Virus record (IMG/VR): IMGVR_UViG_3300005965_000004
Coordinates: 21,395 to 85,394 of that record
Origin: a virus
Direction: 5' to 3' (one strand)
DNA length: 64,000 nucleotides
Below the pieces are notes generated by a model. It searched no databases and was not told where the DNA came from. It saw only the letters and a program-made list of their open reading frames with translations. Position 1 is the stretch's first letter. The number at the start of each line of letters is the position of its first letter. This document shows, piece by piece, positions 6,619 through 15,613 of the stretch. Position numbers and translations under genes: made by a program.

Positions 6619-7392
6619 TTATATATCAATCTCAACAATCTCGCTTTCAACTTCTTTTATGTCAAATTGGTCACGAGTAATCGGTAATTTAAGTCCCTTG
6701 TCTTTCCATTTCTCAAAAAGCTTTTCTTTAGATTGTTTCCACTTATCATCGAAAACACCCATTCCTGATGATTGGTGGTAGATAAGTACATCAGCAACGG
6801 CGATTTTGTATCCCATTTCCTGTACCCTTAGACAGAAATCTATATCGTAAAAATCGTTATACTCATATGTCTTATCGTCAAAAGAAATTCCCTCTTTTAG
6901 AAATCTGCCTTGAGTTATCATTATACAACCATCAACACAAACAACATCATCAAAGTAACCTATGACACCTTTCTGAAGATGGAATCCTTCACCAATTTTA
7001 CCTTCGTTCTTACCCTGAATAAGATGTCCTCTCATTTTGTCAGGTGTTGTCATCCACCACCCACCTCTTTCTGTCAATTCAGTAGTTCCTGCTATTCCGA
7101 CAATGGCTACATCGTTCTTTTCAGCAAAAAGAAGTTCAACCTTCTCTCTAAATAAGTTGTCAAGAATACCAACATCTTCATGCATGAAAACAATGATATC
7201 ATCATCCTTAAGACCTGACTGCATTGCTGCTTCTATACCGGCATTATATTTCTTGAAAATGTTTTCATGTTTACCTTCTTCTTGATCGAAGACTGATAGA
7301 ACTTGTGCTCCTATCTTCTTCAATGATGGTTCAGCAAACATCTTGAATTTTTGCTCGTCATGTCTAGGTATTATACATTTAAAGTTTGACAT
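6619..7392 (-). CDS. GT-A fold glycosyltransferase-like protein
   Basis: The order of motifs suggests a family 2-like glycosyltransferase: an N-terminal strand-helix unit, then IVFMHEDVGIL, which fits a DxD-type acidic loop near residue 72, a VVCVDGCIMI segment and a C-terminal YNDFYDIDFCLRVQEMGYK acceptor-loop motif. The ATG at 7392 has AAGGAG seven bases upstream and overlaps the previous gene's end. Its sugar and target are unknown; DNA or cell-surface modification are options. Confidence 0.65.
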   Translation of the reverse strand: MSNFKCIIPRHDEQKFKMFAEPSLKKIGAQVLSVFDQEEGKHENIFKKYNAGIEAAMQSGLKDDDIIVFMHEDVGILDNLFREKVELLFAEKNDVAIVGIAGTTELTERGGWWMTTPDKMRGHLIQGKNEGKIGEGFHLQKGVIGYFDDVVCVDGCIMITQGRFLKEGISFDDKTYEYNDFYDIDFCLRVQEMGYKIAVADVLIYHQSSGMGVFDDKWKQSKEKLFEKWKDKGLKLPITRDQFDIKEVESEIVEIDI

Positions 7393-7654
7393 TACCATTC
7401 TCCTTCATTGTCTCAAAAAGACTCTTTACGGATAATATAACTATTTCATTATAGCATTTGTGACAAAGCTCTGCTGAGTCTTCTCTACCGGATATTGGTT
7501 GTGATTTGCTGAAGTCATGTTCCTCGATTCCGTCGATTCCTTCCCAACCAGGGTTTTTACCGTTGGCAATATCTGTCAGATGACAAAGCCACACAAAGAC
7601 ATTACCTCTTTTCTTCAGTTCTTTGCCACAACAATCACAAAAGTATCTAACCAT
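7379..7654 (-). CDS. zinc-finger protein (91 aa)
   Basis: CDCCGKEL at residues 6-13 and LCHKCYNE at about 63-70 form a probable four-cysteine zinc site with a long spacer. The family recurs in T4-like phages without a known role. Its ATG overlaps the stop (TAATG) of the endonuclease remnant upstream, indicating that the remnant was inserted exactly in front of it. Confidence 0.65.
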   Translation of the reverse strand: MVRYFCDCCGKELKKRGNVFVWLCHLTDIANGKNPGWEGIDGIEEHDFSKSQPISGREDSAELCHKCYNEIVILSVKSLFETMKENGNVKL

Positions 7655-8021
7655 TATAAGACCTCCAACATTTTTTGAATATCATCTTTACATATAATTG
7701 AAAGTTTTGTATGGTTGTTTTGATAAATTTTAATTTCAAAATAATCATACTTATTGTTGTGAATTTTTTAAACCTTTTTATCAAATTATTTAAATCTAAC
7801 CTTTTATCATCATATTTACATTTAGGACATCCACATAATCTTGATTTAGCAACATGGTCAGATGGTTTTATCAACCATCTATGACCACATTGATTACAAG
7901 TTATTGGGACTTTACTTCTTGAATCAATCCAATTTTCTTTGACTTCATCATAATTATATCTCCAATTCCAAATTAAATTTGCTTTTTCTAACCAGTCCTC
8001 AAATATTACTTTCTTTCTCAT
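7654..8021 (-). pseudogene. truncated, frameshifted homing endonuclease (zinc-ribbon module type)
   Basis: Residues 20-65 have the repeated module seen in other endonucleases of this window: a W/Y-rich start, ITCNQCGHRW, then GCPKCKYDD. After about residue 85 the open frame becomes unlikely, whereas a one-base shift restores KIHNNKYDYFEIKIYQNNHT and a second module ending at the TAA at 7654. The catalytic nuclease domain is missing, so this is a remnant. The ATG at 8021 has AAGGA upstream, within a hairpin. Confidence 0.7.
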
Positions 8022-8028
8022 ATAAATT

Positions 8029-8058
8029 CCTTATAAAGATATTTATTTCTTTATAAGG
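8029..8058 (-). promoter_or_regulatory. hairpin sequestering the ribosome site of the endonuclease remnant
   Basis: A perfect 10-bp inverted repeat (CCTTATAAAG with CTTTATAAGG) is separated by 10 nt. On the minus strand the second arm contains the AAGG of the ribosome binding site for the ATG at 8021. Such hairpins restrain translation of phage homing endonucleases from long early transcripts. Confidence 0.6.
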
Positions 8059-8074
8059 AGATTTATATATTAGA

Positions 8075-9037
8075 CTATAAAATACCCATTAATTCTAATA
8101 AACACGCTGTAAAATTGATTTCTTTGTCAAGGACGTGAACTGAGCGAAACGCATATTCAGCGATTATTAAAATTGATTGAGCCTGCTTATCTTTATCTAA
8201 CATTGGAACAAGATTGTCAAACAGATTTCTATAAAGCTCATCATAGTTGTAGTTTCTCTCTATGATATATTTTCTTGCGGCTGTTAGCTTTCTGTTGACA
8301 ATCATATTATAAAATTCAGTATCAACATTTTCTACGTTGAATATACCATTGTCAATCATTCCACTTGCTTTAGAGTAATGCTGAAGTAAGCTTACCATTC
8401 TACGAATATCTGGATAGAATGTCTCCACAACCTTCTTAATAACTTCTGGAGTATACTCAACATTCTCAAACTTCAAAATACCACAAAGTCTCTTAAAAAT
8501 TATTGGCTTCAGTTCCTTCTGAATTTCAACATCCATCATGTTGAAATCTACTAACTGACACCTTGACTTTAGTGGTTCAATTATTTTTGTGAAGTAATTA
8601 CATGTCAAGATAAATCTACATGAGTCCTGAAACTCCTCCATGAATCCACGCATAGCAGCCTGTAGTTCTGGTGTGGCTCCATCAAACTCATCAAGAATAC
8701 AAATTTTCTTTCCACCCTCGTTCTCACCGAACATAGAATAAGAAGTTGCGAATTTAGATATTCTATTTCTCAGTGTGTCAATACCTCTGTCAAGAGATAT
8801 ATTGATGTATATATAATCCGACTTTATGTCATTGACAAGGGCTTTTGCTATAGTGGACTTACCAGTTCCCGGACTAGATGAATAGAGAAGAAGATTTGGA
8901 ATCTCCTTCTCCTTTACCAATTGTTGGAAGAAAGCTTTGACCTTTGGAGCAAGTAGAACTTGCTTAACTGACATTGGGCGATATTTCTCAATCCACAAAC
9001 TATAAGACAACTGTTTTGACTTATTTACCTCAATCAT
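8075..9037 (-). CDS. 44: clamp loader large subunit, AAA+ ATPase (gp44-like)
   Basis: It uses ATP to open the gp45 clamp and load it at primer ends. Motifs run in the right order: Walker A SSPGTGKST (residues 54-62), Walker B CILDEFDG (about 113-120), the sensor region FILTCNYFTKI, and the SRC arginine-finger motif at 158-160. At 320 residues it matches T4 gp44 (319). It follows the 241-aa gene with a four-base overlap and precedes the endonuclease remnant. Confidence 0.93.
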   Translation of the reverse strand: MIEVNKSKQLSYSLWIEKYRPMSVKQVLLAPKVKAFFQQLVKEKEIPNLLLYSSSPGTGKSTIAKALVNDIKSDYIYINISLDRGIDTLRNRISKFATSYSMFGENEGGKKICILDEFDGATPELQAAMRGFMEEFQDSCRFILTCNYFTKIIEPLKSRCQLVDFNMMDVEIQKELKPIIFKRLCGILKFENVEYTPEVIKKVVETFYPDIRRMVSLLQHYSKASGMIDNGIFNVENVDTEFYNMIVNRKLTAARKYIIERNYNYDELYRNLFDNLVPMLDKDKQAQSILIIAEYAFRSVHVLDKEINFTACLLELMGIL

Positions 9038-9759
9038 TTATTCCTCTTTACTTTCAATTTTTCAAGTTTCTCTTTATTTCCCTTCACGATCTTTTTAGTT
9101 TCTGTCAATGTAAGATTCAAAGAAGTTGATGTATCTTTTAGAGATTCTCTCTTGATGTATTCTCTAAGAACTTTGTTAATATGTCTTGCTGAAGGCTCTT
9201 TCAACTCAACAGTATTACCATTAGTCCCCCTTTTCTTCCTTCTTTTTTCGATCTTCCTTTGAATTTCGAAATTCTTCTTCAACATTCTAGCCATTGCTCT
9301 TTTTTGACTTCTGGTAATCTTTCTATTTATTTTTCCAGAATCATAAGCACTCTCAGACTCTTTTTCTTTCTTGGTTTTCCCACGAAAAAGGCATCTGCAC
9401 GGGACGGGTGACTTGGTAACAGATTCTAAACCCTCGTATCCTCTTCCGTAACAATATCTACAACTTTCCTTAGGGTCTTTCAACTCTGTTCCATTTTCCT
9501 TGGCAATCGATTTGATTATTTCAAAAGGAGTCATATCCTCCCTTTTAATAACCTTACCCTCACCGGTTTCAACAAAAGCATCAGCATCATCTGGAGTATC
9601 ATATTTAGCGTCTGTAAATAGACCACCAGATTCATACTCATCATCGAAGTTTTCAGGAACAAACAACTGGTTTTCTTCCTGATCCAAAACTTCATCAACT
9701 TTAGATTTTTTTTCGGAATTCTTTTCAGGCTCTAAATTCTCTTCTCTTTTCTTTGTCAT
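9034..9759 (-). CDS. unknown highly charged protein with DnaJ-like zinc site (241 aa)
   Basis: The N-terminal 70 residues are acidic, the middle has a CRYCYGRGYEG...PCRCLF cluster resembling half of a DnaJ cysteine-rich repeat, and the last 110 residues are very basic, suggesting nucleic-acid binding. It lies between the clamp and clamp loader genes, so a role at the replisome or in late transcription (which in T4 needs gp45) is possible but not shown. Confidence 0.65.
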   Translation of the reverse strand: MTKKREENLEPEKNSEKKSKVDEVLDQEENQLFVPENFDDEYESGGLFTDAKYDTPDDADAFVETGEGKVIKREDMTPFEIIKSIAKENGTELKDPKESCRYCYGRGYEGLESVTKSPVPCRCLFRGKTKKEKESESAYDSGKINRKITRSQKRAMARMLKKNFEIQRKIEKRRKKRGTNGNTVELKEPSARHINKVLREYIKRESLKDTSTSLNLTLTETKKIVKGNKEKLEKLKVKRNK

Positions 9760-9770
9760 AAATGAACTCC

Positions 9771-10472
9771 TTACTGCCTTACACGACCAGTATAAATGTC
9801 AAGACTAATATCCTCATCAACCAATGAAATTCTTACAAAACCCTGAGATTTTATTTCAACAACATAATCTCTTTTAGCTGGAAGATTTTTAAAAGTATCC
9901 GAAAACATTATGAAGTCAATCTCATCATCGAAATTTGTCAGGTTCTCAACCTCAAATGACTTCTCAAATGTATTGTCATGTAGATTGTGGAAGACCTTGA
10001 AAATGATTTTACTTCCATCACCGATAACCTGCGTCTTCTTTGAATTGATAAGACCAATCATCTTCAACAACTCATCAAGCTCTTCTGAAGAAATCTTGAT
10101 ACGAATATCTGGGTCCTTAAAATTAATTGACTTTGGACCCGCTGCTATTGACTCTGGGTTTGACAACAGATAACTAGATTTAGAACTTCCTTCCTTCATA
10201 ATAACATTCTTCTGCTCAATATCAATTTCAGGTTCTCCTAGAGCCTTGAAGTAGTTATAGAACTCCGGATAATTGTAAAAAGCAACCTGGTCATATTGGA
10301 AGTCAAAGTAATCCTTTGGGGCTACCAACTGATATGCGATAGTTGACTCTGAATCTGCTCTTCTTACCAAGACATTTCCATCATCATCCTTCTCAAAAAT
10401 AACCTGAGTATTGATTGATGTGAGGTCTTTCAACAAATCAAACAATTCACTTTTGTACTGAACTTTAGACAT
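9771..10472 (-). CDS. 45: sliding clamp (gp45-like)
   Basis: This is the processivity factor for DNA polymerase and, in T4, the mobile activator of late transcription with gp55 and gp33. Length (233 residues; T4 228) and pattern fit: an N-terminal FDLLKDL helix, repeated beta strands, an acidic FDDEIDFIMFSDTF segment and a C-terminal SLDIYTGRVRQ strand. The ATG at 10472 has AAGGAG six bases upstream. A consensus sigma70 promoter lies 37 nt upstream of the start. Confidence 0.85.
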   Translation of the reverse strand: MSKVQYKSELFDLLKDLTSINTQVIFEKDDDGNVLVRRADSESTIAYQLVAPKDYFDFQYDQVAFYNYPEFYNYFKALGEPEIDIEQKNVIMKEGSSKSSYLLSNPESIAAGPKSINFKDPDIRIKISSEELDELLKMIGLINSKKTQVIGDGSKIIFKVFHNLHDNTFEKSFEVENLTNFDDEIDFIMFSDTFKNLPAKRDYVVEIKSQGFVRISLVDEDISLDIYTGRVRQ

Positions 10473-10508
10473 AAACAACTCCTTGTTGAAATGTTCGTCT
10501 TTATTTTA

Positions 10509-10537
10509 ATAATAACATGTTTCTTTGATTATGTCAA
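10509..10537 (-). promoter_or_regulatory. sigma70-type promoter of the clamp gene
   Basis: TTGACA (10537-10532), a 17-nt spacer ending in TGT, then TATTAT (10514-10509). It lies between the MazG-like gene and gene 45 and serves the clamp and clamp loader operon. Confidence 0.8.
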
Positions 10538-10545
10538 CAACAAAA

Positions 10546-10917
10546 TTATCTGTCGTCGCCAGAACCTGTCAATTTGTCTCTTCTCTTCCTGTCAAACAAT
10601 TTATCTATATTTGCTTCTGCTACTTCGTCAAGGGACAGATTTAGTTCAGAACACATAGCAGAAACATACCAAAGAACATCTCCGAGTTCTTTCTTCAAAT
10701 CCTGAACATTGGAATCCTTAATTTCTCCACCTTGATCCCTAAGAATCTTCTTGATTTTTCCTTGTATCTCACCAACTTCTCCTAGACCGTTTGCGCAGTA
10801 AGAAAGACCAAGATACTTCATAACAGTACTAGGAATTTCTTCGTAACCACATTGCTTGAACTTGTCAAGATAGATTGCTGTTTGTGAAGCAAGTCTTTGG
10901 TATTCATCAAAATTCAT
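10546..10917 (-). CDS. MazG-like nucleotide pyrophosphohydrolase
   Basis: It is predicted to hydrolyse NTPs, dNTPs or (p)ppGpp-like substrates. The all-alpha MazG signature is present: NGLGEVGEIQGKIKK (EExxE-type) near residues 44-58 and KKELGDVLWYVSAM (ExxD) near 75-88. A single-domain length of 123 residues is normal for phage versions. It is three bases downstream of thyX, so it fits a dNTP pool operon (nrdJ, thyX, MazG). Confidence 0.8.
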   Translation of the reverse strand: MNFDEYQRLASQTAIYLDKFKQCGYEEIPSTVMKYLGLSYCANGLGEVGEIQGKIKKILRDQGGEIKDSNVQDLKKELGDVLWYVSAMCSELNLSLDEVAEANIDKLFDRKRRDKLTGSGDDR

Positions 10918-10920
10918 TGT

Positions 10921-12540
10921 TTACCTCCGCAGTTTGTTATTGAGATGTACAAATATTCTATTTTGTAATTCATCAGAAAGTTTATCAATAATTGATTCTA
11001 TGTCACCATTTTCTGTAATCTTCTCTGCTATATTAAATACTGACATCACAGGACGAGCATATTCTTTACCATCTTCAGTTTTGAAAAACTTAAAATCATC
11101 AAATACAAGTGGGATATTTTCTTGGCACCATTTTAATAAGTTGAGCATGACACCACGAATTTCCCAATGAGCAAACTTATCACATCGCATAGTAAATATA
11201 TGTCTAAGTTCTCTCAAATTAGATTTGAAAACTATTTCTGTTTTAATATTACTAGGAAGAAACAATCTTCTATCATCATTTTTATATATTCCTTTTAAAG
11301 ATTCATAACAAGAAATTTCATTCTGAGTATTATACACATAATTATATTGTCTTTCTATATCGTCAAATGGAGGACTAACAACATTATACTTATCACAAAA
11401 ATTATTGAACTTAGAATTAATCTTATCATCTATATTAGATAATGAAGATGCCATAGATAATTTTCTTTCCATTATTAGTTCGAAAGAAAATTCACTATAC
11501 ATCCAATCAACTATTTTTTTAATATCTTTTTTTCCTTGATAAACCAATTGAAAACTTTTAGTTTTAGAATAAATATTTTTTATATCAACATTACAATTTT
11601 TATGTAATACAATAGATAACCATTCTAAAAATTCTTTACAACCAGAGGTAAAAGTTAATTGTCTTTTCCAATTATTTTTATACCAACCTATAAAACCACC
11701 CCCTTCAAAAAATCCTCTTATAAAACTTGACAAATATTCTTTTGGCAAATTTTTTTCTATAAGATTATATCTGAGATTTAGTGATTTATTTTCTTCACAT
11801 CCATAAACATTTTTGAATAAATTATACAAAGATTTAGAACTTATATTAAGTTTAATTAATCCTTCTTTTTCATATGGATATATATTACCACCAATAATAA
11901 AATGTAATTGTTGTAAATATTCTATATCTTTTATTTTAAATGAGATAACATAATTAGAACCATTATTATATAAATTTCCATTTGCAAATAAAAATCCTAA
12001 TATCTGAGCATAAACATGATTAATATTTTCTGGTTCAAAATTATTAACAATATCAGAAGAAAAACAAAAATCTCCACGTTCTCTAATTTGGATATTATTA
12101 TTTTTAAGTATATTAATTATAGTTTGTGAGTTACATCCATATAATTTTGATATTTGATTAGCCGATTTGCCAGTTTGATAAATATCTATTATATCTTTTT
12201 CATCCTCAATAGAAAACTTACAAAAAATATTTCTTTTATTTTGAATACTATCATATGAACAATATCTCGTACTTTCTTGGGCATATGACAACAATCTATG
12301 TCTAACTAATTCATGAGTTAAATATCTGCTTATATTACTTAATTTAACTGTTAAATGAGCGAACTCAAACATAGCAAAATGGCCTCTATTCATCAAATTC
12401 TTAACTAACTTTTTATCAGTCTCAGGAGTAGCTTTATCCTGAGACTGATAACATGTTCTTGCTGCTGTTGCTATGTCTTTAATCACATCTTCAGGCTTAG
12501 TCAGCACTTCAAATTTACCAGCATTTTTCAATATTTTCAT
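10921..12540 (-). CDS. thyX: flavin-dependent thymidylate synthase ThyX with in-frame LAGLIDADG-like insert
   Basis: ThyX makes dTMP from dUMP with FADH2. The hallmark RHRLLSYAQESTR is at residues 80-92 and the C-terminal part has KTEIVFKSNLRELRHIF and CDKFAHWEIRG. Between them, residues about 104-384 are foreign: a helix-turn-helix (GKSANQISKLYGCNSQTI), then LGFLFANGNL (179-190) and FIRGFFEGGGFIG (273-284), which match two LAGLIDADG motifs but lack the catalytic Asp in both (ANG, EGGG). No intein splicing blocks are visible, and the reading frame stays open throughout. Without the insert the enzyme would be about 255 residues, normal for ThyX. Confidence 0.85.
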   Translation of the reverse strand: MKILKNAGKFEVLTKPEDVIKDIATAARTCYQSQDKATPETDKKLVKNLMNRGHFAMFEFAHLTVKLSNISRYLTHELVRHRLLSYAQESTRYCSYDSIQNKRNIFCKFSIEDEKDIIDIYQTGKSANQISKLYGCNSQTIINILKNNNIQIRERGDFCFSSDIVNNFEPENINHVYAQILGFLFANGNLYNNGSNYVISFKIKDIEYLQQLHFIIGGNIYPYEKEGLIKLNISSKSLYNLFKNVYGCEENKSLNLRYNLIEKNLPKEYLSSFIRGFFEGGGFIGWYKNNWKRQLTFTSGCKEFLEWLSIVLHKNCNVDIKNIYSKTKSFQLVYQGKKDIKKIVDWMYSEFSFELIMERKLSMASSLSNIDDKINSKFNNFCDKYNVVSPPFDDIERQYNYVYNTQNEISCYESLKGIYKNDDRRLFLPSNIKTEIVFKSNLRELRHIFTMRCDKFAHWEIRGVMLNLLKWCQENIPLVFDDFKFFKTEDGKEYARPVMSVFNIAEKITENGDIESIIDKLSDELQNRIFVHLNNKLRR

Positions 12541-12563
12541 TATTCATCAACCCTCAAGTGTTT

Positions 12564-12620
12564 TTACATTCCTACAAATTTCTGAGGCTCAAAATGGCTT
12601 TTACAATAAAGACAATTCAT
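12564..12620 (-). CDS. tiny zinc-knuckle ORF, probably frame-disrupted
   Basis: The ATG at 12620 has a good GGAGAG ribosome site and gives MNCLYCKSHFEPQKF before an early stop. A one-base shift would extend it with CRNVKTLEG, giving a third cysteine. The remaining sequence between 12541 and 12674 shows nothing else convincing. Confidence 0.35.
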   Translation of the reverse strand: MNCLYCKSHFEPQKFVGM

Positions 12621-12674
12621 ATTACTCTCCTGATTTTTCTTTAGTAAGTTCTTGAATAAACTCTTCATCATCTT

Positions 12675-12971
12675 CTATATTTTCAATTTGTCTCTAAGAA
12701 TATTATTACAAAGCTGATTGAAAGTAATGTTTCTTCGGTGGGCTTCTTCGTAGAGTGGAAGAAGTTCTTCTATTGAAAATTCTATCTCAACTTCTTCCAT
12801 GTTTGAGTTTTCTTCTTCTTCAAGAACCCATTTACTTATATCTTCAGAAAGCTTAGGGTTCTCATCCTTGATGAATCTGGAATATGCCATCAGAGCCTCT
12901 CTTGAGGCTCTGGCATATACATCACTTCCTTTTGGCTTCAACACAAAGTATTTCATCTCTAAACCAGACAT
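12675..12971 (-). CDS. unknown phage protein (98 aa)
   Basis: It begins MSGLEMKYFVLKPKG and has the pattern YARASREALMAYSRFI, seen in small conserved phage proteins of unknown role. The second half is acidic. GAAAGGAG precedes the ATG at 12971, which is preferred over an upstream ATG at 13016 lying inside the promoter. In another frame, acidic coding-like sequence continues past the stop (IENIEDDEEFIQELTKEK), so the C-terminus may be truncated by a frameshift. Confidence 0.6.
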   Translation of the reverse strand: MSGLEMKYFVLKPKGSDVYARASREALMAYSRFIKDENPKLSEDISKWVLEEEENSNMEEVEIEFSIEELLPLYEEAHRRNITFNQLCNNILRDKLKI

Positions 12972-13017
12972 ATTATAAACTCCTTTCAAAAATGAACAAA
13001 TATCATTCAATATCAAA

Positions 13018-13046
13018 ATTATATCATATTATTGAAATGTTGTCAA
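13018..13046 (-). promoter_or_regulatory. perfect consensus sigma70 promoter
   Basis: TTGACA (13046-13041), 17-nt spacer ending TGA, TATAAT (13023-13018), an exact match to both hexamers with an extended -10. It drives the 98-aa gene and thyX. Confidence 0.85.
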
Positions 13047-13052
13047 CTATTT

Positions 13053-15602
13053 TCAACCACAACCTGCGTATCCACATTGTTTACAAACAAAACACCCGGA
13101 TTCCATTACAAGAGTAGACTTACATTCTGGACAGTTCATTCCAACTATCTCTTTACCGTCATCAATGGTTGATCCGATAAACTTTCTTACTGCTGTTAGT
13201 AAACTTGAAATATTGTCACCTTCTATATTAGTCAACGCAACTAAAATATCTTCTCTTGGAACGTTGTGTCTCATACAAAGTGAAATCATTCTCGCAAGTC
13301 TATTATGTGGATAATCACCCAAACACTTTTCCCAAGTATCGTCAATTATCCTATGGTCAATTCCAACAGCAATTGCTAGTTTTGTAAGAGACTTACAAGC
13401 ACGATTACAAGCTACTGTTTCTTTCTTGGCGTTTGTATGAATCCACATAGCTACTGGATATCTAAGTTCCTTGTCATCTGGAAGGTAACTAAAATGTATA
13501 TAAAATTTCGCACCCTCTCTTTTGATTGTTGTTGTGGGTCCATTCAAGAAAACATCTGGAAGCTTGATATCCTTTTTCATGATTTCCTTCTTCTCTTCTG
13601 CCTTCTCAAGAGAACTCAACACAGATTCCATAGAACCTTCTCTATATGTTGTAAATCCTATCAATCCCTTCTTCCATGCTTCAAGATAAAGATTCTTGAA
13701 TTTTGTGAATGAATAGTTCTTTGGAATGTTACATGTCTTGGAAACAGACTGGTTACAGTAATACTGTACGACTTCTTGAATGTTGATATGGTCTTCAATT
13801 TCAAGATTCTTGGTTGTCACAATATACTCTTTATCAATGTCTGAGAAGTTTTCCAACAACCACTGATAACCGTAGTCTCTCATTATGTGAATTTCACAAA
13901 GACCTCTATTGTGTGGCTCATAGTAATACTTCTGCCCATTGAACTCACCTTTCCAGTAAACAAAATCCTTCTCTTTTTCTTCCTTCAGAATCTTCTTTAC
14001 ATTGTTGGAATTCAAACCTTCTGGCCAATCACAAATCACCTTCCTTTCAATTTCCAAATCATATACAGGCTCAATACCATTTGATACATTATCACAAATG
14101 ACTGATGTGTTTCCAAGTGGAGGATTTGTTGTAGTTTTAGCATTTCTAACACCATGATCCATTATCATTTTCTTAGTCTCTTCACTAAGTCTATCTGACT
14201 TGAAGTAATCAGTATTTGTAAACTTTTCCTTGTCATACAACGGAAACGTTCCCTTTTCTGCCGCAAGTTTTGCTGATGCTTGCCAAGTTATATTTTCTTT
14301 GAGTCTGACTAATTCTTCTACGAACTTTACAGATTCATCACTTCCATATCTGATTTTGAGCATCATTAGAGTGGAGCCAACTCCGTTGAGACCCATTCCA
14401 AATTGCCTGTTATTTTTAACAGCCCACTCATATGCTGGAAGAGGCAAATCTGTCAAGTCATTTACATTATCCAACATTCTCGAAAAAACTTCAATATCAT
14501 TTTTATATTGCTCAAAGTCAAATTTTGTATTTCCACAATCGTCTATGAATACATATTGTGTGAGGTTGACGGAACCAAGAAGACAAACAGTAGTGAGATA
14601 TGGATTACCTGGAATTTCACCACACGGGTTAGTACAGTTACAATCTCCAAGATACTGAATTGGATTATTTCTTCTCATGTTATCATAGAAAAGAACTCCG
14701 GGTTCAGCACGATTATATGTTGACTTCATAATAAGGTCATAAAGATGCTTTGCCTTGACTCTTTTGTAAATCTTACCATCAAAATGAAGCTCGTACATTT
14801 CGTCATTTTCAACAGCTTTCATAAAAGCGTCGTCAATAAGAACACTGATATTAAATTTAGTGAGTCTTCCTGGTTCCTGTTTTGCTCTAATAAATTCTTC
14901 AATATCTGGATGCCAAACAGGCAATGCTCCAAGCATAGCACCTTTTCTTGTTTGCTTCTTGACAATAGACTTTACTTCATCAAACTCTTCCTTTGTCAGG
15001 TAGTTCTTCAAATTGTCACTATAACCATCATTGTCACCTTTAACGATACACTCTGATACAGCATCCCAGATGTCCATGTATGATACTATACCAGGGTGCC
15101 TTATACCTGTTCCCTTTATCAATGATCCTCTTGGTCTTATGAATCCAAAGTTAATTCCATAACCACCCTCAGAAGCAAGAGTTTTTGCCTGTTCCATTAT
15201 TGTCAAGAATATATTTACCAAATCATCAGGCGTATCTGGAGTGTTCATGTTGATAGTATTTTCTATCAAGCCATCTTCCGATTTTCTAACATACTTTATT
15301 TCCGCATTTCTAACAGGACCATTTATAAAACAATTCATCAAGGTTGCTTTATCATACGTAGTTCCTGCGTTGGCAGTAATTCTTCCACCAGGAGTACACT
15401 TTAAACCAATAGGATTACCCTCTTCATCAAATTTGACAAGTGTATGTAAGAACTTTTCTTCCCACTCTTCAGGGTTCTTCTCTACAGAAGCAAGAGACTT
15501 TGCTATTCTTTTGAAAGTTTCTATTGGTGTCTCATCACCAAACTGATATTTTTTCTTCCAATTTTCATATGCCAGACTTGTCTTAAAAAAGCTTGATTTC
15601 AT
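13053..15602 (-). CDS. nrdJ: class II (adenosylcobalamin) ribonucleotide reductase
   Basis: It reduces ribonucleotides to deoxyribonucleotides without a second subunit. The catalytic barrel has LMNCFINGP near residue 88, a glycine-rich EGGYGINFG, the active-site NPCGEIPG near 330, and a cysteine tail NCPECKSTLVMES...CKQCGYAGCG that matches the C-terminal redox/zinc region of NrdJ-type enzymes. A single 849-residue chain with no adjacent nrdB supports class II. No intein interrupts it. The host or environment must therefore supply B12. Confidence 0.88.
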   Translation of the reverse strand: MKSSFFKTSLAYENWKKKYQFGDETPIETFKRIAKSLASVEKNPEEWEEKFLHTLVKFDEEGNPIGLKCTPGGRITANAGTTYDKATLMNCFINGPVRNAEIKYVRKSEDGLIENTINMNTPDTPDDLVNIFLTIMEQAKTLASEGGYGINFGFIRPRGSLIKGTGIRHPGIVSYMDIWDAVSECIVKGDNDGYSDNLKNYLTKEEFDEVKSIVKKQTRKGAMLGALPVWHPDIEEFIRAKQEPGRLTKFNISVLIDDAFMKAVENDEMYELHFDGKIYKRVKAKHLYDLIMKSTYNRAEPGVLFYDNMRRNNPIQYLGDCNCTNPCGEIPGNPYLTTVCLLGSVNLTQYVFIDDCGNTKFDFEQYKNDIEVFSRMLDNVNDLTDLPLPAYEWAVKNNRQFGMGLNGVGSTLMMLKIRYGSDESVKFVEELVRLKENITWQASAKLAAEKGTFPLYDKEKFTNTDYFKSDRLSEETKKMIMDHGVRNAKTTTNPPLGNTSVICDNVSNGIEPVYDLEIERKVICDWPEGLNSNNVKKILKEEKEKDFVYWKGEFNGQKYYYEPHNRGLCEIHIMRDYGYQWLLENFSDIDKEYIVTTKNLEIEDHINIQEVVQYYCNQSVSKTCNIPKNYSFTKFKNLYLEAWKKGLIGFTTYREGSMESVLSSLEKAEEKKEIMKKDIKLPDVFLNGPTTTIKREGAKFYIHFSYLPDDKELRYPVAMWIHTNAKKETVACNRACKSLTKLAIAVGIDHRIIDDTWEKCLGDYPHNRLARMISLCMRHNVPREDILVALTNIEGDNISSLLTAVRKFIGSTIDDGKEIVGMNCPECKSTLVMESGCFVCKQCGYAGCG

Positions 15603-15613
15603 AAAACTTTCTC

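Noticed and set aside
11389-12231. Classical intein in ThyX
   Set aside because: There is no Cys/Ser at a clear N-junction with block A, no TxxH block B and no HN plus Cys/Ser/Thr at the C-junction.
13053-15602. Intein or endonuclease insertion in NrdJ
   Set aside because: The phrase CDNVSNGIEPVYDLEIERK looked intein-like, but the sequence continues as normal reductase without splice blocks, and the length is in the range for phage NrdJ.
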